Source: Salvator merianae
Lineage: Eukaryota > Chordata > Lepidosauria > Squamata > Teiidae
Assembly (NCBI GenBank): GCA_003586115.2
Contig: QVOM02000103.1
Span: 4,239,996-4,303,995 of the forward strand
Length of the DNA: 64,000 nucleotides
Direction: 5' to 3'
Position numbers and translations under genes: made by a program. Below the pieces are notes generated by a model. The model was given only the letters and a program-made list of their open reading frames with translations, was not told where the DNA came from and ran no database searches. Shown here one piece after another: positions 46,376 through 55,845 of this stretch; the first letter of the stretch is position 1, and every line of letters starts with the position of its first letter.

Positions 46376-47354
46376 AAAACACAGCCGAAACCAGGCCAGA
46401 TGCTGTTCTCCCTTCCCACCCCAATTGTGACATTCTCATCCTCCTGAGTACAACACCCACCAGAAAGTCTGTCATTGGACATCAGGAAATGGAGAGTCCT
46501 CCCACTGCATGCCCCCCAAAAGTATGGTCTCCTCCCAAATAGTCTACTTGCACATTGTCACATCACAAAGTAAAAGGCCTAGTGATCTGAAACAGGCTGA
46601 GAAATCATTTAATCCAAACGCAAAGTAGTCCTGATTTTGACAATTTAGTCCAGAAAAACTATGGAAAGACAAAGTCATGTCAGGCAAGTGGGAACTGAAG
46701 ACAGACTGTAATCTAATTAAATGCCTTGTCAGAATGTGCTTATGTGACACTTGTACTTATCCATGGGAATTGTTTTGAGATGTTTTATAAGTGTTTTATA
46801 GATCAGTTTAATATATAATTAAATCAATTTTCATTTGTGTTTCCTCTGTTGTTTGCAGTCACTGCATCTGGACAACTTCTCTATTTTCATCTGTATTTAA
46901 TTGCTAGCCTCTTATTAATAGCATACAAATCTTTAATTAAAAGGCTAAAATGTGAGTTTTTTTTTTATAAAGATAAGCATTAAAAAAGTAGTTTTTTCCA
47001 GAATTAATCCCTGGACTTAGAATTTTAAATGCTTTGCTGGCAACATCCTTATATAACTCATAAGTCTGTGATATAAAGCCACTTTTACGTCATGAGTATG
47101 TATTCTTAGGTTCACATAGAAATCTGCTGTACTGCTGGGATGAATAGTTATACTTCTCTGTCAGACTCAGAGCAAGACATTTGTACATCCTAGGTGACAT
47201 TTTAAATGTTATGGAACTGGATAAATGTTCATACCCTTAGTTTCAGTCAAAATCCCAGTTCAAAGCCTTCCCCCTCTTTCCATCTGTGGGTACATAGCAG
47301 TTTTCGAGTGTGGGTATGTAGCATAACAACTGATCCAATTGGCTGATATTTAAG
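46376..47354. other. Intronic sequence, nothing recognised
   Basis: The first 170 bases may continue the block split by the L1 (see 43111-43649). The rest is AT-rich with no gene or named repeat. Confidence 0.35.
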
Positions 47355-47460
47355 GCCCATTCCACACTGGGCATTATCCTGAGATATATCCTTGAATAAG
47401 GCCCAGTGAAGACATGGCCTACATCTGAAAAACAGTTTTCAGACAGTGTGGCCATTCTCT
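47355..47460. mobile_element. Short MITE-like palindromic segment
   Basis: GGCCCATTCCACACTGGGC at the left and CAGTGTGGCCATTCT at the right form imperfect terminal inverted repeats around about 65 bases. The element resembles the CACACT-ended MITEs elsewhere in the window. No clear duplication. Confidence 0.45.
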
Positions 47461-47610
47461 TCCTAGTTCTTTCCTAGGTTAGGAAAAAATCCTTATGAAA
47501 ATATTTCAAAACGTTACTATGTACTCTATTCTTTCCAGAAATGTTGCAAAAATATACAAATGCGTAGAGAACTTTAGCTCAGACATACAGAGTACCACAA
47601 TCTATATCTA

Positions 47611-47644
<34 letters not shown>
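47611..47644. repeat. (TATC)n microsatellite
   Basis: About 8.5 pure TATC units, preceded by a degenerate TCTATATCTATA lead from 47601. Confidence 0.95.
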
Positions 47645-47645
<1 letters not shown>

Positions 47646-47879
47646 TTCATAGAATAAGACAAATAGTCCCACAACTGAGAGTCAAAGAATATAATTTTAA
47701 TTATAGCAAGTAAAAATATACAAATTATTGCAAAAAATAAATACAAGATAAATTGGATCCAAAATCACTACAGTTAAAAGTAGGAGACAGCTCCAGATGT
47801 TAAAGAAAACAACTGAGATAAAAATACTGGGGTGTGTATGAAACACTTTTTGAATTAAATTCCTATGAAGGAGAATCCC

Positions 47880-48002
47880 AGGGTGATTCTGCACCGGCTG
47901 TAGACTAGACCAGCAAGTGTACTAGGAGTCTTGTTTCTGCATCAACACGAAGAAAGGAGGCACTTGCTGGTCCAGTATACTGACCAGTGCAGAAGTGCCC
48001 GA
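47880..48002. mobile_element. Short MITE with about 40-bp terminal inverted repeats
   Basis: Left GGGTGATTCTGCACCGGC with AGACCAGCAAGTG pairs with right CACTTGCTGGTCCAGTATAC and CCAGTGCAGAAGTGCCC. A related piece lies near 17930-18010. No coding capacity. Confidence 0.65.
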
Positions 48003-49642
48003 AGAGGCCCTAAAGAAGTACTACCTCACCTTGCTGACAGTGACTGCTACCAAAAATAGGAAGCCGGGCTCCCTCTTGCTTTGGCACCAATGCAATCACT
48101 GCCAGAAAGAGGCTAAGCTCTCTGCTGATCAGCTGACCAGTGTGGGGAAAGAACAGTGACAGCAGTTCCTCCATTGTCACCTTCTTTATATTCATTAGGT
48201 AATTTGTCCCTTTTTTCTCTTTTTGGCAATGCTGCAAAAGAAATAAAAAATAAAAAATACCTGATTAGGATGGGTGAGGGGTTAATAAGGAATCCCTTCC
48301 CAGTTAATCAGCTGATCAGCAGAAGTTCCTTTAAAATAAAGTTGGAAGCACCATCAAAAGAAAAAAAAGAAGGGGAAAACCCTGATGTTCAGCTGATTTG
48401 AGAGATGTGACTCCCTATGGTCATAAATATAATCCATCGCACCCTTGCTTACATTAGGGGAAGTGAGGTTATTGCTGCCCCTAAGGTAAAACATGTTTTT
48501 CCAACTAACCATCTAGAGAAAAGGTAAAATGCCAGTCCCATAGCCAGGCATTATATCCCATTATCTTGAAAGCAAATTGTTTCTGAGTCAACAGAAGTAT
48601 TACATGAATGTGATGCAAGAGGCTCTTAAATACTTGAATTTTAGTCCACTTATTTAACTGCAAAAGAACAGCTGACCCACCTTAATTTGGCTTTGAAATT
48701 AGCTTCTGTTTGCTTAATGAGATATAAGTTTCACTTCACTTTCTGATCACTTTTTCCTCTCCTGGGATAAAGCCTTTTTATTACTCAATTAATTGAGTTT
48801 ATTCCTCACAGGCTAATGAGGAAGCGCTGAAGACAACTACTATCTCATGCAAAATTAGATATGCTACATTCTCTGCTTTGGTTTGTTCTATTCTAGGCTG
48901 CCCTTCAATAGAAACAAATCTCCAGATGGTTCACAAACTTTTTACAAAACACAGTACATGTCAGCAGCACTTAGTGACAAAAATAAAAAAATAGCCATTA
49001 ATAGTCCCTGATCCTTCACTGTTAGTGGGGTAATCCTAAAGTGGCTATGAATCAGTCATTTGGTCAAGGGAAACATGAGCTCATGTAATATCCTATATCT
49101 CTTTCAGCCAAATCTGAGTCTGGCAGCTCTTCATATTAAAAAATATAATTGCCTCTGCTTTTGAAAAACAAGACAAAGTAGGGGAGATTTTCTCTAGAAG
49201 AGGCAGTAACAATTCTACAACCTGCAAGACTCACTATATATTTTTAAATGCTTTATGTTTTTAATATTTTTATTACCTTTATGATTTTATGGTTTTACCT
49301 TATTTGTTCTTTTGTTGTGATATTCACAACATTGAGTCATTTGCAGTTATATGGTGTAAAAATTCTAATAAACACTGACATTTCAGGCTGAACTTTATAT
49401 GGGAAAACAGCCACAAGTTCCTGTGAAATTAATTTCTGCCCTCCTACAGAACAATAAATGCTTTAAGAAACAACTAGCCTGCTGGAATGCAGTGAAGGTG
49501 ATTAGGGTTGGGTCAGTGAAGAGGAACATTTTCCACCTTTCTTCTGACCATTTAGGTTTCCTCCAGACATTACTTCTTTATTCAGCAATGTATTGATTTA
49601 CCAGTTTAAAACACATCCAGAATTATCACACATTGTCTAGAC

Positions 49643-49993
49643 CAGTGGTTCTCAACCTTTTTTTGGCCATGCCTACCTAAGCATCTCTAAAATCCTGATG
49701 CCCCCCCCCCCAGTGACATATAATTCTCATTCTTCAAAAAGTGAACTCCTATTCACGTGGAGGAAGTCTAAAAGGCCATTAACTTGGTCTAAACAAGCTG
49801 AGCATCGTGTACATTCTGATTTTAATTTTAAAAATGTGTATGTCACAATATATATTTTTATACTGTATATGAGGCCCCTAGAACCATAAGAAATGCCAAA
49901 AAAAATCACTGTTAATAACTCATTCTCGAATTGCCCCCCTTAAAAATCAAACTGCCCCCCTGTGGGGCGTTTGCCCCACGTTGGGAACCATGA
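49643..49993. mobile_element. hAT (Charlie-like) non-autonomous transposon with 8-bp duplication
   Basis: A perfect 8-bp duplication GTCTAGAC lies on both sides (49635-49642 and 49994-50001). The termini CAGTGGTTCTCAACCTTTTT and ACGTTGGGAACCATGA are inverted repeats with the CAGTGGTTCTCAACC end known for hAT-Charlie elements across amniotes. The 351-bp interior includes C-run segments and no transposase. Confidence 0.93.
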
Positions 49994-50890
49994 GTCTAGA
50001 CATTAGATTAATACTCTGTATTTTAGCATTTGCCTCAACAGCAGAATGACGTTACAACTGCAGGATTTTCTTAACACATGACCTAAACCTCCCACCTGCT
50101 GTACAGGTGACCAATAGTATCTCATGATGTATTTTCAGGTAGCGACAGTTCCTGTTGAACTCTCGCTGTACTTCTCATGCAGTAATCCAGAAAGAGCTGC
50201 AATTATGGAATAACAGGAAGTTGTGCTATGACAATTAATTTTACTAGAATAATGATAATTCAGTAAATTGGGTCTGTATGCCAAGACTGTATCAGGAGCA
50301 CCGTGATCAGGTCTGGCAGATAGGCACAATTGTGAAATCATTACAGGGGTTTTACCCTGTCTGGATGCAGTCTCAAACATTCAGATTTTAGTTTATTCTA
50401 GAGTTAGTTGATGCTTAGAAACTCCACATGTATTTATGCCCATTCAAAAACCAGTTCAAGTTCAAACAAGACTTCATATAAGAAATCTCAGGATCGCATT
50501 GTTAAATTGCTTTGGCATTTTCTTGTTTTGCCTTAGAATGACTCTAATCTTGAGATTTGTAGGAGTAACGCTTTTGATTTCAGTGACATTTGGATTCCCC
50601 TCATTTATATGCAGATAATTTCAGAATTATTTTGGCAGGGCAGCATTAATTACTCTTAGGTCCCACTGATTTCAAGTATGTTCTGAACTTACTTCAAACT
50701 GACACTTTTAATATAGTATTTCAGGATTTTTTTCATGCCAAGGAGGGAGGAGAAATGTGCTGTTCTGAGGAATCTCACCGTACATATGACAGCTCTGCAA
50801 TCTGTATTTTTTGTTTTTGTTTCTCCAGTTGTTAAAAATATCTTATGACTATGATGCTGATATTCAAAAAATATTAAAACCATCTGCTTG

Positions 50891-50963
50891 CTTCCCTCTC
50901 CCCTCCTTCTCTCCTTCCTTCCTTCCTTCCTTCCTTCCTTCCTTCCTTCCTTCCTTCCTTCAG
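50891..50963 (+). repeat. KCNIP4: (CCTT)12 microsatellite forming the polypyrimidine tract of a KCNIP4 acceptor
   Basis: Positions 50891-50961 contain only C and T, and the last 48 bases before CAG are twelve exact CCTT units (50913-50960). The acceptor AG is at 50962-50963. Upstream, no AG dinucleotide occurs back to 50827-50828, so the AG-exclusion zone is about 130 bases and the branch point may be distant, for example near GCTGAT at 50851-50856. The tract would bind U2AF2 and PTB-type proteins. Its length is likely polymorphic. Confidence 0.93.
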
Positions 50964-51071
50964 GACTTTGTTATGGGCCTTTCAATTTTGCTTCGGGGAA
51001 CAGTACAAGAAAAACTCAACTGGGCTTTTAATTTGTATGATATAAATAAGGATGGCTATATAACTAAAGAG
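50964..51071 (+). CDS. KCNIP4: KCNIP4 exon (108 bp), EF2 exit to EF-hand 3 loop
   Basis: The 36 codons read [20 protein letters not shown], then [16 protein letters not shown], ending at the donor GTAAGG. The first Asp closes the EF-hand 2 loop. The EF-hand 3 loop [12 protein letters not shown] has canonical calcium ligands (Asp, Asn, Asp, Glu) and ends with Glu in the next exon. EF3 and EF4 are the calcium-binding hands of KChIPs. Residues 3-4 are VM, where I recall IK in mammalian KCNIP4; the remainder is identical to my recollection. In-frame length and phase 0 at both ends mean that skipping would delete 36 residues without a frameshift. Confidence 0.97.
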
Positions 51072-51540
51072 GTAAGGAATCCATTTCAATAACTGTAATA
51101 ACTCCTGGCAGTGATAGTATAAACTAGGGCTGAGTTTAACTTGGAGCATATTCCAAACTTGGTTGGACTCCTCTAGTTCAAGCAGTATTTTCAATATTAC
51201 TTAAGAAACAGGTGGCAGGAAACCTTATATTCAAGACCCTGAGACAAAAACACCATTTGTCTGTTCTTCTGCATGTGATTTTATAATAATTTTTCCTGTC
51301 TTATGGTACTTAATTAGCATATCTGAAAATATTTCTATGTTACAAGCCCTTTACATTTATCCTACATACATACAAACACATATTGGCAGCTCGTTTGTGA
51401 AGCAAGCAGACCCAGGTAGCAATGGTATCCTTGGTTTGTAAAAAAAAATCATGACAAACCTGAGCAAGTGACTAAATTTTCCTGAGTAAATTTACAGATT
51501 AGTATGCAAGACCAATATGTTTAAGAATAGAAACTGAAGA

Positions 51541-52040
51541 CTGTTTCACACTTAGTTGGGTTGGACGGTTCCAGCTGAAAAAGTTCCTACTAGAATGATT
51601 TCCAGCTGGAATGGTCCAGCTGTCCTGGAACAAGGCTGCCCACACTTGGATGGCCTATTCTGGGACAGCTGCTGTGAGTTTTGGAGCCTGCTGTGAGGGT
51701 TCCAACAGTTCATTTCAGTGGCACAATTTGCTGGACCGCCAAATAGGTTCCTCTGTTAAACTGGTCTTCAGAGATATGTGTCCTTCCGCATACCTCCCTG
51801 GGCCAGTTTATTCACATGTAAACTGTGGTAGACCTTTTTTCAAAGATCAACTGCTGTCCCAGTCTTGGCAGCTGTTTTCAGACACCTAGACTAGACTATG
51901 CTCTGCCCAATGCTGATAGAGTGGTCCAGCAGGAAGTGTGACATCCCTGCTTCACACCAGAGTGTGGAAGAGAGAGGCTCAGAAGTAATCTAGTCCTCAC
52001 ACTTTACTGGTTTACCAGTAAGTGTGGAAAAGTCCTAAAT
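51541..52040. mobile_element. hAT-like MITE (about 500 bp)
   Basis: Termini GACTGTTTCACACTTAGTTG and CAGTAAGTGTGGAAAAGTCC are imperfect inverted repeats of about 20 bp, well separated and correctly oriented. Internal blocks are shared with 11240-11700 and 26080-26450 (TTTTGGAGCCTGCTGTGAGG, CATTTCAGTGGCACAATTTG). This is the copy with the best-preserved ends and so defines the family. No transposase and no clear duplication. Confidence 0.75.
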
Positions 52041-52559
52041 AAACAAGATGTAAGTAAAATAATTACCTTTTGCAGGTAAGCTAAAAAACTAAGTCTAATT
52101 CAAATCCTATAAAAGCTTACAAAAAGCTGAACACCATTTCACCCAACTCTTATTTAGTCCATGTAGGCTGCCTGAATCTTTGTAGGCATCCCTACAGTGA
52201 TATATTGGTCAACATCTTGGAAAAGCAAAGTCATTTTGGTTTGTGTATCATACAATTTGGATTTCTCTAGTAGGAGAATGAGATTCTGGCCCTAATGGCT
52301 AAATATAATGACAATCAAGATAAAATGGGTTGTGCTTTACATACTGACATCCTGAAACCACTGAGTCTTTCATGGTACAGAATACCAGAATAGCAGCAAA
52401 ATTTCATAACACTGTTTATTTGATTATAATACAGTTGGATAAATAGTTTACTGAATTTCATGGGTATGTTTAGTATGTCAAATGTTTCTCCCAATTTTAT
52501 TTACTGTTTATGACTCAACATCCATGGCATGGGTTTTACACCAGAAATACATTCTAGGT

Positions 52560-53560
52560 CTTCTTGGGCAACTTGTCCATAGCCCTTTGTTTAAGGATTA
52601 ACTTGGTGTTATTTCCCATGAGTCCCAAGGCTTGTAATGACAGGCCCTATTGCAAGGTGAGAAAAGACAATCTAGCCAATAAAGTTGCCCAACCACAGAG
52701 TCACTCCTGTTTTTCTAGGCAAAGTTTAGCAAATTTATTCCATCCTATGTCTGAGATCTTATACCAGTAATTAAACAGTCTGAATAAAACAGAGTCCTTT
52801 AGAGAATACATTCCTAATTCAGCTCTACTGGTCTTGGCAGAGAGGTGACTTTGTTACCCCTAAAAATAGAGGAATGTTAGTAATGATTTAGTTTTTAAAA
52901 CTTTAAAAGCAGGCCAGACTGAGTCCAGATATTTATAGTGAAAAACCTGTTCAAAGAATACATGGCAGCTGGTTCCTTAATAAGACTGCTTTCTATATGT
53001 GGTACCCATAATCCATGTTAGGTCCAAATACTCCTAAGATTCCATTTGATCATTGTGCAATTATTCAGATACCGTATGTCTGACTTCCTCTTTTTTAAAA
53101 AAAATGACCATATTGGATTTATCTGTTGAGTTTTAGATGGTCAGAAATATAGTGCAAATTATACTTCTTTGAAATCTTCTCAGTCATGCTTAGGTGATAG
53201 ACAGTAAGACCGTATCATCTGCATACAGAAAGATGTGGATTGATTTTTCTCCAATCATAGGTAACTAGTGGTTAGTTTGATTCAAATTAAATAAAAATTA
53301 AACAAAACTAGAGCTAGAATGCAACCCTGCCACACATCAATAATAGCAAAAATCTCAACCCATATGAACCTTCAGTGATTTATCAGAATACAAGGTTTTG
53401 ATTAAAGTTAGTAGTTTTAAATCTACGTTGGTAGAAGCAAGGAAGAACCCAAAGAAGAACCCTGCTTATGAAATCAAATGCTGCCATGTTTAAGGATGAA
53501 GCAATTGTTTGTGATTGACCAATCTTCTAGAAAGCTAGATTGAATAGGGAATGATACTTT
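52560..53560 (-). mobile_element. Non-LTR retrotransposon RT fragment, antisense, clade uncertain
   Basis: The minus strand near 53230-53190 reads HIFLYADDTVLLSIT, the RT catalytic YADD block. Upstream on the minus strand (about 53335-53310) IDVWQGCILA fits the preceding RQGC-type block. The spacing between them (about 110 bases) fits an RT domain. Downstream minus sequence toward 52560 is probably the C-terminal region. Frameshifts are many. The sequence is not CR1, L1, L2 or BovB as seen elsewhere in the window, and the clade cannot be fixed by eye. Confidence 0.65.
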
Positions 53561-54948
53561 AATGGAGGAACAATGTAAAGCAACTCCTATTTAAAATTCA
53601 TTTCTGTGGTCAAACTGTACTTTTATCTTAACACTAGAATATTGTGTTTGCTGTAAATATTACCTGTATTCAGATACACTAGTAATGCTACATCTAGATG
53701 GTGATCCATACAGGGTATCTTAGCTCTTGCTCTCATATTGGGTTAAATATGATTTTAAGCATTTTTTTTAACCATGGATATACCACTCCAGGAATAATTT
53801 CTCCATTCTTCTGGCAGCAATGCTTGTTGGTGTGGCTATAGGGAGTACAGTGGTGCAGAAAGAACCCTGAATTGATAAAAGCAACACGTGGTTTGCAGGA
53901 GTGTGCAAAAATTCACTCCCCCCCCCCCAAATGGCAGCATTCCAAGCTGTTTTGAACACAAAATCATTGCAACAATGAAAGTCCCACTAGTCCCAGTGAA
54001 TTGATGCAGGAATCCTTATCCTAAAAAACAAGACAGGGTCACTAAATCAGTTTGGACACTGATCCCTCTAGCACCCTCTTTTACTGACATATAGTGATGA
54101 AGGTTGGAGGGGAACAGCTTACTAGTTGTTGTTTTGTCTAAAAATAAAGCCTCATAACTTTCTTTGCTACTTGGTTTCCATGTTCAAGAAAAGGCCAGTA
54201 ATTGTTGCATTTTTGAGAGGAAGACCCAAACCTTCACCCAGTGGTTTCTTTATAGGAAAAATAATTTTGTTGCCTGAAAAATAGCTGCAAAACAGCTCCA
54301 CAGAGCACAGTAGGTGTAAAAAAGAGCGCTTGTGGTCAGAGGAACTGCAGGTTGGTATTGCTTTTGAAGGGGAGGGGAGATTCACATTCCTCAAATTTTT
54401 AAAAAATAAATAGCTGCATGGGACACTGTGTGGTCAAAAGAGCTTCTGAGGTGAGAGAAGCCGCCTCAATAGTTCCTTCACAGGGAAGCGGAAGAGCCCT
54501 CCCCCAGTAACTGCAACAGCAGCAGTTGTAGCAATGCTATAGAAAGAACAGGTATTTGCCTAAAGGATTTGTGAATACTTCACATCAGCAACAGGAGGAG
54601 ACTCCCATGACTAAACATAAGTACTATTCAGGGGACATCACATGTTTCCTATAGCAGTGCTCATCTTGCCTGTGTTTAGATACATCCTAAGTTTCCACAT
54701 AAAAATTACTTCTGTCTCTAGTGCAAAAAGCAGTTAAGAATGGAAGAACTACTCAGCAAATGATTAAATATTGAGCATTAGCAGTTGAATAATTCAGACA
54801 TCAGCAGCTAAATTTGAGTCATATCAAAATAAGCACTTGTAAAATCCCCTTCTGGGAGGTGTTCGGTTCTAGGATAGTAAACCAGACCTTGTACCAGCTT
54901 TTCTTTTTTTATTCATTTATTTTCAGTATATTGCTTACTCCCCAACAG

Positions 54949-55053
54949 GAAATGCTGGACATCATGAAAGCTATATATGATATGATGGGGAAATGCACTT
55001 ATCCTGTTCTTAAAGAGGATGCCCCAAGGCAACATGTGGAAACATTTTTCCAG
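54949..55053 (+). CDS. KCNIP4: KCNIP4 exon (105 bp), EF3-EF4 linker
   Basis: Between CCCCAACAG and the donor GTAGGA, 35 codons read [20 protein letters not shown], then [15 protein letters not shown]. The first Glu closes the EF-hand 3 loop, the helix [11 protein letters not shown] exits it, and the linker leads to EF-hand 4. The [20 protein letters not shown] version identifies the paralogue as KCNIP4: as I recall, KCNIP1 has Tyr for Cys, Thr for Ala and a DVFF ending. No departure from the mammalian protein is seen here. Confidence 0.98.
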
Positions 55054-55782
55054 GTAGGAGTCACATGGTAGAAAAAAGATAGGTTAAGAAACTTACTGGA
55101 GATTTGCAAAATGCCATTTCAAATGTTTCATAAAACATCTGAAACAGTATTGCCTCTCTATCAAGGAGCCAGAGTTTGCTACGTGGAACACCTAACAAGT
55201 TCTGCTAGGAGCTATGTAAGGACCTTATCTTAGGCCACGTGCTCCTGCTTGGCCCATCCTGGTCTTCCTAGAGCATAGGAGGCATGGCAAAGTGTTGTGT
55301 TGCAATACTCGACGTACACATTTAGGGATCTGTGAGAGCTTTTCTTGGCCCTTGCCAATATTCTAAAGCCTTCGAGGATGTCATTGCTTGTTGCAATATT
55401 ACTTTGCCAAGATCGCAGGTTCTAAGGCCGGGGGGAATTGGTGAAATGTTCTACCTCATAAAATCCAGCCCCCATGTAAAGGTGCAACACTATTTGGAAT
55501 GTTTTACAAAACATTTGAAACAGTGTTTTGCACACCCCTAATGCACACACGTTGTGATTGTTATAAATTATTTTACTGTGTTGCCTATTGCATCATTTTA
55601 AGAAATTTCAGCTAAATACCTGTGACTTATTATGATAAACAAAATTACAGCAATCACAGGAATAACTATTAGCAGTCTTCTTCAATTGACATTATGATAC
55701 TATTTACCTACACTTCTTGCTTCAGATAGTAAGATAAGAAGGCAGACTGATATTATTTAAGCAACAATGTCTTCTTTGGCAG
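55054..55782 (+). other. KCNIP4: KCNIP4 intron (729 bp), mostly a hAT-like element
   Basis: Donor GTAGGA and acceptor CTTTGGCAG. About 446 of its 729 bases are the hAT-like element at 55095-55540, so the pre-insertion intron was probably close to 280 bp. Confidence 0.9.
55095..55540. mobile_element. hAT-like MITE with about 55-bp terminal inverted repeats
   Basis: Left end GATTTGCAAAATGCCATTTC with AAATGTTTCATAAAACATCT pairs with right end TTTACAAAACATTTGAAACA and GTGTTTTGCACACCCCTA over about 55 bases. The terminal TAGGGGTGTGCA (complement of the right end) is identical to the start of the hAT at 20406, so the two families share transposase-recognition ends. No exact flanking duplication survives. 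The element begins 41 bases after the KCNIP4 donor at 55054. Confidence 0.8.
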
Positions 55783-55845
55783 AAAATGGACAAGAATAAA
55801 GATGGCGTAGTTACCATAGATGAATTCATTGAAAGTTGCCAAAAG
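55783..55845 (+). CDS. KCNIP4: KCNIP4 exon (63 bp), EF-hand 4
   Basis: Acceptor TCTTTGGCAG, donor GTAAGT. The 21 codons read [20 protein letters not shown] followed by K. The complete EF-hand 4 loop [12 protein letters not shown] has canonical ligands at positions 1, 3, 5, 7, 9 and 12 and is one of the two calcium-binding hands. The sequence matches mammalian KCNIP4 as I recall it. The 63-bp in-frame length is typical of the family. Confidence 0.98.

Larger units (their letters stand above)
41280..50963 (+). other. KCNIP4: KCNIP4 intron (9684 bp)
   Basis: It starts GTAAGG and ends CTTCAG. It holds a foldback element, two L1 copies in opposite orientation, microsatellites, small MITEs and a hAT element. 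The stretches 41820-42740 and 48003-49642 show no recognisable feature. The acceptor end is a CCTT microsatellite. Confidence 0.9.
51072..54948 (+). other. KCNIP4: KCNIP4 intron (3877 bp)
   Basis: It starts GTAAGG and ends CCCAACAG. It holds a MITE (51541-52040) and an antisense LINE fragment (52560-53560). 53561-54948 is unrecognised, except that GGAGTGTGCAAAAATTCACT near 53898 looks like an isolated hAT-type end and is followed by a C run. Confidence 0.9.
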
